Below are positions 1 to 5,194 of a stretch of 5,645 nucleotides of DNA, piece by piece. The stretch's first letter is position 1, and every line of letters begins with the position of its first letter. The DNA is from Fidelibacterota bacterium UBA7303 (GTDB lineage: Bacteria; Fidelibacterota; Marinisomatia; Marinisomatales; UBA1611), in assembly GCA_002471805.1 (NCBI GenBank), contig DKQR01000001.1, positions 1-5,645 of the forward strand, given 5' to 3'. The position numbers were made by a program, and so were the translations under genes. The notes beneath the pieces are model-generated. The model did no database searches, was not told the DNA's origin, and saw only the letters and a list, made by a program, of their open reading frames with translations.

Positions 1-169
1 ACTTTGGGATTCGGCTTTAAAAGGTGATCTACAAGCCATCAAAATGATCATGGATCGGGTGGACGGCACGCCACGCCAAACGATTGAAACTAACGTTCGG
101 GAGTTTGATACCATCAAGATCATGGAGATCGGTGACGAGCCTGAACCGGGTGATAAGATCATCGCCTGA
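1..169 (+). CDS. C-terminal end of a DUF5681-like phage protein (partial)
   Basis: The reading frame is open from the left edge (first whole codon at 2) to a TGA at 167-169, giving 55 residues; the start lies outside the window. The visible part begins LWDSALKGDLQAIKMIMDRV and continues with DGTPRQTIE. This 'GD-x-QAIK-x-I-x-DR-x-[DE]G-P-x-Q' pattern is, from memory, the conserved helix found in DUF5681 proteins, which occur in phages and genomic islands, often beside the large terminase, and resemble small terminase subunits that select DNA for packaging. The tail is acidic and ends DKIIA. The gene points toward the integrase and ends exactly at the inverted repeat at 170-196. A packaging-type gene beside an integrase fits the terminal part of a prophage or phage satellite. 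Family assignment is by pattern recall only, and the missing N-terminus (a KGG-type motif would be expected) cannot be checked here. Confidence 0.55.
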   Translation, partial: LWDSALKGDLQAIKMIMDRVDGTPRQTIETNVREFDTIKIMEIGDEPEPGDKIIA

Positions 170-196
170 GGGCACCAGATTATAAGTCTGGTGCCC
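170..196. repeat. Perfect inverted repeat with 7-bp spacer, candidate recombinase core site
   Basis: Arms GGGCACCAGA (170-179) and TCTGGTGCCC (187-196) are perfect reverse complements around the spacer TTATAAG; A169 and T197 extend pairing by one base. Two inverted binding sites around a 6-8 bp overlap is the standard architecture of a tyrosine recombinase core site. The first 11 bases (170-180) recur exactly at 1572-1582, in the anticodon arm of the broken tRNA-Leu, and 19 of 22 bases match over 170-191 versus 1572-1593. It directly follows the stop codon of the DUF5681-like gene, so a role as transcription terminator is the main alternative, but no T-run follows on either side (the + strand continues TGATTGTCG). 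Confidence 0.6.
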
Positions 197-218
197 TGAT
201 TGTCGTGAAATTATAATA

Positions 219-242
219 TTCACCAATTTTTTCACCCATTTT
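219..242 (+). repeat. Tandem 12-bp repeats, candidate arm-type integrase sites (left pair)
   Basis: TTCACCAATTTT (219-230) is followed at once by TTCACCCATTTT (231-242), 11 of 12 bases identical. The 9-bp word TTCACCCAT is the exact reverse complement of ATGGGTGAA, which appears twice with the same 12-bp period just downstream of the integrase (1475-1483 and 1487-1495). Paired repeats flanking an integrase gene, away from the core site, are typical of sequences bound by the integrase N-terminal domain. The left pair sits in the integrase leader, immediately downstream of one TATAAT (212-217) and just upstream of another (251-256), so occupancy could repress integrase transcription. Binding itself is inferred. 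Confidence 0.6.
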
Positions 243-271
243 AGGCATTTTATAATTAATTTCTAATGCCT
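243..271 (+). promoter_or_regulatory. Inverted repeat around a TATAAT box, candidate integrase promoter/operator
   Basis: AGGCATT (243-249) and AATGCCT (265-271) are perfect 7-bp inverted repeats 15 bp apart, and the spacer contains TATAAT (251-256), a consensus -10 box. A transcript from it would start near 263, about 32 nt before the integrase start codon. No good -35 box lies at the right distance (17 bp upstream is only T-rich sequence), so the promoter would be weak or activator-dependent. A dyad centred near the -10 box is a typical repressor position. If transcription instead starts upstream, for instance from the TATAAT at 212-217, the same dyad could form an RNA hairpin. Confidence 0.4.
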
Positions 272-282
272 CCTGTAAGGAG
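270..282 (+). promoter_or_regulatory. Integrase Shine-Dalgarno held in a small hairpin
   Basis: AAGGAG (277-282) is the only Shine-Dalgarno-like sequence before the integrase ATG at 295, with 12 nt between, longer than the usual 5-9. It overlaps a perfect small stem: CTCCT (270-274), loop GTA, AGGAG (278-282). The stem would partly hide the ribosome site, consistent with low integrase translation. Stem base 270-271 also belongs to the AATGCCT arm of the upstream dyad, so the two structures cannot both form fully. Structure effects are inferred from base pairing only. Confidence 0.4.
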
Positions 283-294
283 TAAATAAAAAAG

Positions 295-1461
295 ATGAAA
301 AGAGCATCATTAAAAAAGTACCCTGCTGGAAAAACCTATTACGTTAAGGTTTGGCATGAGGGTCTCAAAAAACATTATGAGATCAACACTCGTCAAGCAC
401 AAAAACGTAAGGCTGATGTTTTCCTGGACAAATTTCTGGGCGACTATAAAGAATGGTCAAAGCAGAAATTGGAGGAATCCAATCCCACCTATCTTCACAA
501 TGCCGTTCAGGCATTTTTAAAACATAAGAGGGGTGATGGTCAAACTTCAAAGGGTACCATTGAAGGCTACGAACTTGCTTTGAATGACTTAATCGAGTGT
601 TGCCCTAATCCAAAGATGGATGTCAATGGATTGGGCACCCTCGTCAAAGTTGGTACGGTGTTGTATGAATACAAGCGAAAACTGGATAATACTTTAACTC
701 TGAGTACGGTAAACATCCGATTGAGGTCTGTTAAGGCTTTTTTGCATTGGTTGTATGACCAAGATCAGATTAAGAAAATTCCGAAGATCACGATTACAAC
801 TACCCCACCCAGAGATAAGTTATATCCAAAGGAGTTCGAGGGATTAATGAAATACGTAAATGATCCTATTGTTACATCTTGGATTCGTTTTGCCAGATTC
901 ACAGGGTATCGACTCAGAGAAATACCTAAGGTGCATCTTGGTGAAAATGGATACTATCAGGCAATAGGAAAGAGGGGGAAGAAAAGGGAAATAAATCTTT
1001 CAGATGAACTGGTTGATTTGTTGCATAAGATTCAAGCAACAAATTATAAACCAGCCCGAATCTCCAAATCTTTCCAACTTGCTTACCGGAAATATGTTTT
1101 ATCTCAAAACTCTGATTATCTCCCCGATGGATATTCCATTGATGAGATTCAATTAATTGGAAGGGATAAAATAAACCGACAAATAGCCAAGTTGTACATA
1201 GATCGTTATTGCTTACAGCATGGTCTTGATAAAGGTGATCTAACCGAAGGACAAAAAAGAACTGCTATGACACAGGGGAAAACATTCCATTGTCTACGGC
1301 ATTTATATTGTACTGAGGTTCAAATAGCAACGGGTGATTATCAAAAGACCAAGTCCATCATGGCTCATAGTTCAGTTATAATAACCGAGCGTTATACGCA
1401 CTTGGATACTATTGAAAGCACTAAGGCTATATCTGAACAAATGATGAAAGCACAGGCCTAA
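295..1461 (+). CDS. Tyrosine recombinase / phage-type integrase
   Basis: A complete 388-residue site-specific recombinase that cuts and rejoins DNA through a covalent 3'-phosphotyrosine, here presumably inserting an element into tRNA-Leu. Residues 1-60 are basic (YYVKVWHEGLKKHYEINTR) and look like an arm-binding N-terminal domain. Residues 65-160 resemble the helical SAM-like core-binding domain (STVNIRLRSVKAFLHWLYDQ). Residues 175-380 are the catalytic domain: Arg206 in FTGYRLREI, a beta-hairpin lysine at Lys226 or Lys229 (IGKRGKKREINL), His332 and Arg335 in FHCLRH, His358 in MAHSS and nucleophile Tyr367 in ITERYTH. All expected catalytic positions are present, so it should be active. The hairpin-to-HxxR interval, about 100 residues, is longer than in XerD-like enzymes and contains a charged helical stretch near 280-325. 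ATG 295 is chosen because the only Shine-Dalgarno (277-282) precedes it. Repeats flank the gene on both sides and the tRNA fragment lies 110 bp downstream. No excisionase gene is visible beside it. Confidence 0.95.
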   Translation: MKRASLKKYPAGKTYYVKVWHEGLKKHYEINTRQAQKRKADVFLDKFLGDYKEWSKQKLEESNPTYLHNAVQAFLKHKRGDGQTSKGTIEGYELALNDLIECCPNPKMDVNGLGTLVKVGTVLYEYKRKLDNTLTLSTVNIRLRSVKAFLHWLYDQDQIKKIPKITITTTPPRDKLYPKEFEGLMKYVNDPIVTSWIRFARFTGYRLREIPKVHLGENGYYQAIGKRGKKREINLSDELVDLLHKIQATNYKPARISKSFQLAYRKYVLSQNSDYLPDGYSIDEIQLIGRDKINRQIAKLYIDRYCLQHGLDKGDLTEGQKRTAMTQGKTFHCLRHLYCTEVQIATGDYQKTKSIMAHSSVIITERYTHLDTIESTKAISEQMMKAQA

Positions 1462-1571
1462 TGAGATGCTCTATATGGGTGAAGATATGGGTGAACTAAT
1501 AAAAAATAGGGGAAATAAAACAACTTGGAGGCTTATTTCTCAACGAGAAATGGAAAATGTCATGTTAGGTT
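1462..1571. other. Non-coding gap between integrase and attachment site
   Basis: This 110-bp stretch holds the right-hand arm-type repeats (1473-1496), a purine-rich run (1499-1520) and a 7-bp stem (1535-1541 with 1545-1551, loop AAC) without a T-run. No intrinsic terminator for the integrase is visible before the terminator at 1658-1687, whose + strand side has only four T residues. No convincing gene lies here; an open frame from 1466 runs antisense through the tRNA fragment and has no ribosome site. Confidence 0.5.
1473..1496 (-). repeat. Tandem 12-bp repeats, candidate arm-type integrase sites (right pair)
   Basis: ATATGGGTGAAG (1473-1484) is followed at once by ATATGGGTGAAC (1485-1496), 11 of 12 bases identical. 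Each contains ATGGGTGAA, the exact reverse complement of TTCACCCAT at 231-239. The 12-bp spacing equals that of the left pair. The pair starts 11 bp after the integrase stop codon and ends 75 bp before the tRNA-Leu homology; the left pair ends 22-23 bp from its core-like repeat. The mirror arrangement on both sides of the integrase argues for recognition by the integrase or an accessory factor rather than chance. Confidence 0.6.
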
Positions 1572-1593
1572 GGGCACCAGATCCTAAATCTGG
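1572..1593. other. Candidate attachment site (attR-like) in the anticodon arm of tRNA-Leu
   Basis: GGGCACCAGA (1572-1581), spacer TCCTAAA, then TCTGG (1589-1593) is the anticodon arm of a tRNA-Leu read on the opposite strand. The left ten bases equal one arm of the inverted repeat at 170-196; the right side departs from it after TCTGG and continues as tRNA D-arm sequence. A hybrid of element arm and tRNA arm is what an attachment junction should look like. The anticodon loop as the 7-bp overlap is a common choice for tyrosine integrases. Spacer bases differ from the left repeat at 3 of 7 positions, so the two sites are not a simple matching attL/attR pair. Confidence 0.55.
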
Positions 1594-1620
1594 CGTGTCT
1601 ACCATTTCCACCACCGCGGC
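1572..1620 (-). tRNA. 5' fragment of tRNA-Leu(UAG), truncated in the variable arm
   Basis: Read on the minus strand from 1620: acceptor 5' strand GCCGCGG, TG, D arm with GTG/CAC stem around a GG-containing loop (AAATGGTAGA), G, then anticodon stem CCAGA/TCTGG around loop TTTAGGA, in which the anticodon is TAG after the invariant T33. This decodes CUA and, by wobble, other CUN leucine codons. TGCCC begins the long variable arm of a class II tRNA, but sequence then continues AACCTAACATG, with no variable-arm partner, no T arm (GGTTCRA) and no 3' acceptor CCGCGGC in the following 100 bases. The gene is therefore only its 5' half, broken where element DNA starts. Its promoter would have to fit in the roughly 40 bp between 1621 and the terminator at 1658-1687. 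Confidence 0.8.
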
Positions 1621-1657
1621 ATAAAATCGGGAGAGAAAATTACATAATTCTTGTAAT

Positions 1658-1687
1658 AAAAAAGCCCCGCAAGATTGCGGGGCTTTT
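1658..1687 (-). terminator. Strong intrinsic terminator of the cohesin-repeat gene
   Basis: A near-perfect stem pairs 1660-1672 with 1675-1687, with core AGCCCCGC / GCGGGGCT. On the minus strand it is followed by six T residues (1663 down to 1658) and lies 22 nt past the stop codon of the large secreted-protein gene. Four T residues on the other side could give weaker termination for + strand transcripts coming from the integrase, so the structure may also insulate the host gene from the element. Confidence 0.9.
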
Positions 1688-1709
1688 CCTAGTTGAATAT
1701 TGAATCCAA

Positions 1710-4700
1710 TTATTTTATCAATATCATTTTCCGGTTAAAGACGTGATCGTCTGCCTGAAGTCTGTAAATGTATACACCGGCGCTCACCGGGTTGCCAAAG
1801 TTATCGGTAGCATTCCATACCGCTAAGTGGCGGCCAGCAGGCTGCATTTCATTGATAATATTTTTGATCATTCTACCCATAAGGTCATAAACCTGCAACC
1901 GAACATTTGCTTCACCTGCCAAGTCATATGTAATTATGGTAGATGGATTGAATGGATTAGGATAGTTTGGATACAAGGAAAATTCGGCTGGTATCGGTTT
2001 TTCATCCCCTGCTGAAAGTCCAGAGAGAAAAAATTGACCAAAACCACTATTAACGGATAAGATCGGACCAGCGTTCACATCTCCTGCTGATACTGACGCC
2101 AGCATCATAATCACGGATGGATTTTGTATATTTTCAGCAAATTGAACATCAACCTGCAGGATGGCTCCTTCTCCAGGAATAATTCCAGTGGTGAAATCAA
2201 AGCCCAAAACGTATAAAAGGCCTTCCTCAGTTTCCCCTGAACTGCCATCAATGATTCCCGATGAAAAGCGATCCAGACCTGTGACATTAGTTACTGTAAG
2301 ATAATTAGGCATATCTACCATTGAAAGTTCTACAATATTAACAATTTCAGTATTCAACATATGAATTTCAAATGACCCCATACCACCCGGTGTCAATCCA
2401 TCAGAAACATTTTCAATTGAATAAACTACAGGCGGTTGACCAATATAAACTGTACTGGGAATTCCTTCTACATGCATCGGCAATCCATTTATATCAGAAA
2501 CAACTGCATCATCAACAGAAATATCCACAATGGACGAATCAGGGGCCCCTGTGACCACATCATAGGTAATTTCAGCAATATGGGCAGTTCCAGGATTAAG
2601 CGGGTTTGATAACGTATTATCATAGGCAATCAGGCGATATATATTACCTACCATATCCGCAGTTAAAGTCCAGTCCGTCAGATCCAACAAGGGATTGAAA
2701 TAATAATTTGTACCAGTAAGAAAAGGTGGATTAGCAAGAATATCAACTTGTATTCCATACACCGGTTGTGTATTCTGCATAATAATTGAACTGGTGAATT
2801 CCTCGCCAGAAATTCCATAACCGCCGGTAAGAACCAAATACTGGGTCTCGATGCCTACTTCGTAGACAGCACTCTCTGTCGTCCAATTCAATTCTATAAA
2901 ATTCTCATCCTGCACACTGGCACCAGCATAGGATAGGTTCACTGTTATTTCTTCCTCAGCTACAGGATAGAGAACTGCTCTACAAACAGCGCCGCTCCCC
3001 GATGCAAGGGCTGTAGAAAATGCAATCCCGGTGATGGCCATATTACCATTGGCAATATCCACAACTTCCAGGCTCCAGTCTTCCGTGCGTTCAGTGGGTA
3101 AAATGGCAATGCTGTTCAGTACATCTGGGTAATCCATAATTTCAAAATAAAATAAGCCAAGGGAGGTTTCATTATTTACATAAAAATCAAGCGTATCCAT
3201 CTGACCTGATAAAGATGCACCATTATCCATCCACAGTTCAACCCACTCAACCGGGGTCGCAGTAACAGTGTTTGTAGGATCTGATTCTGAGCCTGAAGGA
3301 TAAACTGCAGTTACATAATAGTAATACGTGGTACTGTTTACAACATTTTCATCTAAATAGGATGTTGTTTGACCATCCACAATATCAATGTTTTCAAAAT
3401 TTCCGTTATCCATGGATCGATAGATTTTATATTCATCAATCTCTACTGGACGAGTATTCTCAACTTCATCAATTTCCCACGGTGTAAAGGAGCCAGAAGT
3501 AACAAAAGTTGGTTCTCCTAATATCATATTCATAGCGCTTATTGTTTCCGCATTGACCATTGATTTATCCGGTAATGGTTGTTCAAAAGAACGATTTGTG
3601 ACTATAAAGCGTCCTGCCGTCACATCAAACACTACAGATTCTTCAGAACCAGACCATCCGATACCAATGTTTGAGTATACTTCTTCATCCTCAATAAAGA
3701 TCGCATATCCACCAGGTGAATAGATACCGTCACCATATGAATCAAAAATTGTAAATGTATAAGATCCAAAGAGTAACTCAATATCCCACGTGTATTCTGT
3801 TTCATTTTCCAATGCACCATCTGTATAGGCTTCAACAATTTCACCTGTTTCGTTATCTGTGATTTGCCATGTTGTTTCATATCCCCATGAATCTGTTTCA
3901 ATAATAATCGTCACAGGACGTGAGAAAATCGGGCCAATTGGCGGATCCCATGTAAGTAAGACCTGAGCATCCATACCATCTTCAGCAGTTAAATTATGAG
4001 GTTCCTCAATATAGCCTGGGTAAACTGTGACCGTTCCAGAGTCTGTACTGGCAATCCAGTAAAAACCGCCAATATCATCTGTGACAGTTACATTTTCAAA
4101 ATTGATACCCACCTGATCGGCATAAGCATTCGTATGTATCACCAAATCCACCTCAAGAACAGCACCGGTCCCTGCTGAAATATTACTATTATTCTGGTCA
4201 AACATCACAACCCGTGTATTGCCATTTTCCAGGACACTAAAATCAGCTGTAAATCCTTCTGCACGGCCCATCGCAGTCAAATCAACAATATCTAAATAAT
4301 TCGGGGTATCATAAAAGTCAAATTGCATTCCACCCACAATATCGCTGTTTTCCAGTTCGATGTTAATTGAGACAGTATCCTCCACATCACCTGTATCTGA
4401 TGTAGCACTTAAATAAATCACATCCCCAATTGTCATTGATCCATTTTCACCGGATGAAGAAAGAATATTTCCATTTTCATTACTCACAATGAGATTATAT
4501 ATATTTAGACTAAGTACAGCTGAAAGGACATCTGTTCCATCAAAATGTAGATTTAATACAACACCATCACCGCCTGCCGGAATACCGTCAGGGCCACTCC
4601 CATTGTAGAAGACAACACGGGCCGACCCATCACTGAAAACAGTATAATCAGAAGAAAAAGATGAGGTCTCGCCTGCAGGTGTGGTCCCCGACATTTCCAC

Positions 4701-4904
4701 CATTGCCGGCACGGCAATTACATCAAATTGGATCCCACCTACAGTGGAGTCTGGATTGGTTAAGGTTACAGGAACAACAATATCATTTGTGTAGCCATCA
4801 ACCTCAACATGGCCAAGGCTTACAGTAACATCCTGACCAAATACTGCAATAGGAAACGCAAATGCGAACAGTAATAAGTAAATTGACTTTTTTAATGATG
4901 ACAT
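1710..4904 (-). CDS. Secreted cohesin-repeat / FnIII protein with type IX sorting domain
   Basis: A complete 1064-residue exported protein of unknown substrate, probably cell-surface and adhesive or scaffold-like. Residues 1-23 are a Sec signal peptide (MSSLKK, hydrophobic run, cleavage likely after VFG to leave Gln24). Five repeats of about 130 residues resemble cohesin-type beta-sandwiches: about 25-160, 162-297, 554-690, 691-822 and 826-960. Each has a [IM]Q[FV]D-x-x-x-x-P-x-x-L type motif (GGIQFDV, GGMQFDFYDTPNYL, FYFEIMDYPDVL, YGIQVDILANPPFL, VELSMVDMPNYL) and a later G-x-GAVL-x-V strand. Residues 301-322 and 480-552 look like the two halves of one fibronectin type III domain (VLLTWDPP; DEYKIYRSMDNG to YYYVTAVYPSGSES). 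Between them, 328-428, lies a TDSWGYETTW...FTIFDSYGDG domain. Residues 972-1064 are a type A sorting domain with FlgD-like fold (YPNYPNPFNPST, VYDLMGRMI, GVYIYRLQ, MILIK) for outer-membrane export by the type IX system. There is a single cysteine (641). The ATG is supported by GGAGG 5 nt upstream and by the signal peptide. Confidence 0.93.
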   Translation of the reverse strand: MSSLKKSIYLLLFAFAFPIAVFGQDVTVSLGHVEVDGYTNDIVVPVTLTNPDSTVGGIQFDVIAVPAMVEMSGTTPAGETSSFSSDYTVFSDGSARVVFYNGSGPDGIPAGGDGVVLNLHFDGTDVLSAVLSLNIYNLIVSNENGNILSSSGENGSMTIGDVIYLSATSDTGDVEDTVSINIELENSDIVGGMQFDFYDTPNYLDIVDLTAMGRAEGFTADFSVLENGNTRVVMFDQNNSNISAGTGAVLEVDLVIHTNAYADQVGINFENVTVTDDIGGFYWIASTDSGTVTVYPGYIEEPHNLTAEDGMDAQVLLTWDPPIGPIFSRPVTIIIETDSWGYETTWQITDNETGEIVEAYTDGALENETEYTWDIELLFGSYTFTIFDSYGDGIYSPGGYAIFIEDEEVYSNIGIGWSGSEESVVFDVTAGRFIVTNRSFEQPLPDKSMVNAETISAMNMILGEPTFVTSGSFTPWEIDEVENTRPVEIDEYKIYRSMDNGNFENIDIVDGQTTSYLDENVVNSTTYYYYVTAVYPSGSESDPTNTVTATPVEWVELWMDNGASLSGQMDTLDFYVNNETSLGLFYFEIMDYPDVLNSIAILPTERTEDWSLEVVDIANGNMAITGIAFSTALASGSGAVCRAVLYPVAEEEITVNLSYAGASVQDENFIELNWTTESAVYEVGIETQYLVLTGGYGISGEEFTSSIIMQNTQPVYGIQVDILANPPFLTGTNYYFNPLLDLTDWTLTADMVGNIYRLIAYDNTLSNPLNPGTAHIAEITYDVVTGAPDSSIVDISVDDAVVSDINGLPMHVEGIPSTVYIGQPPVVYSIENVSDGLTPGGMGSFEIHMLNTEIVNIVELSMVDMPNYLTVTNVTGLDRFSSGIIDGSSGETEEGLLYVLGFDFTTGIIPGEGAILQVDVQFAENIQNPSVIMMLASVSAGDVNAGPILSVNSGFGQFFLSGLSAGDEKPIPAEFSLYPNYPNPFNPSTIITYDLAGEANVRLQVYDLMGRMIKNIINEMQPAGRHLAVWNATDNFGNPVSAGVYIYRLQADDHVFNRKMILIK

Positions 4905-5194
4905 TAAGTCCTCCGACTTTGGTATCTGGTCTTCAATAATATTACCAAGTTGAAACAGAAATTAAACTTCTCTTTCTGGGAAAAACAGTTAATTGGTTTT
5001 CTATAAAATAACGCTTTTATCCCGAGAAAACACTTATAATTTAATACAAAAGTGCCTGGGAAAATCTTCCATGAAATCAAATAAATATTCACTGCCGACA
5101 GATAGGGTGATTAGATATTTTCTTAGACTTTTTTTCTTTTTAACCCACTTTGCATAGATCTTGCTTTCAAATTTTTCTTACCGGGTCATGGTGA
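4905..5194. other. AT-rich gap between secA and the secreted-protein gene
   Basis: This 290-bp stretch has no convincing gene. It should carry the promoter of the minus-strand secreted-protein gene; AT-rich hexamers such as TATAAG near 5035 and TATTAT near 4940 (minus strand) are possible -10 boxes, but none has a good -35 partner, and promoters in this phylum may not follow the sigma-70 consensus. After the secA stop codon only a weak 4-bp stem (GGTG/CACC) is seen, with no T-run on the minus strand, so no clear secA terminator is visible and read-through into the next gene is possible. A T-rich run near 5128-5142 is on the opposite strand. Confidence 0.5.
4910..4914 (-). promoter_or_regulatory. 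Shine-Dalgarno of the cohesin-repeat gene
   Basis: GGAGG on the minus strand, with 5 nt (ACTTA) before the ATG at 4904. This strong, well-placed site fixes the start of the large gene and agrees with the signal peptide that begins at that ATG. Confidence 0.8.

Noticed and set aside
170..196. Inverted repeat read as an intrinsic terminator of the DUF5681-like gene
   Set aside because: The stem is good, but no T-run follows on the + strand (TGATTGTCG). Its sequence match to the tRNA attachment region is better explained as a recombinase core. A rho-dependent or processing role cannot be excluded.
170..196. Minus-strand anticodon arm of a tRNA-Ile(UAU), loop CTTATAA
   Set aside because: The loop would be plausible, but the flanks contain no D arm, T arm or acceptor stem, and one flank is the end of a coding sequence.
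29..235. 68-codon minus-strand frame at the left edge
   Set aside because: It is the antisense shadow of the DUF5681-like coding end and runs across the inverted repeat and the integrase leader.
1535..1551. 7-bp stem with AAC loop after the integrase, as a terminator
   Set aside because: It is AT-rich and weak, with no T-run on the appropriate side; at most a minor structure.
170..1582. The 11-bp direct repeat as a straightforward attL/attR pair
   Set aside because: Tyrosine recombinases normally need identical overlap regions, and the 7-bp spacers differ at three positions. The left copy is also not joined to the missing tRNA 3' half. It is kept only as a hypothesis in the findings.
1466..1624. 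Open frame of 52 codons on the + strand after the integrase
   Set aside because: It has no Shine-Dalgarno and runs antisense through the whole tRNA-Leu fragment, so its C-terminus is simply translated tRNA. Its MGEDMGE start is the arm-type repeat.
3632..3901. 89-codon minus-strand frame and other short frames inside the large secreted-protein gene
   Set aside because: They are out-of-frame shadows of a gene with clear domain structure throughout.
4904..5092. 62-codon minus-strand frame ending in a TAATG overlap with the secreted-protein gene
   Set aside because: Composition is that of random AT-rich DNA, with no ribosome site or recognisable motif. The large gene has its own strong Shine-Dalgarno, so coupling is not needed.
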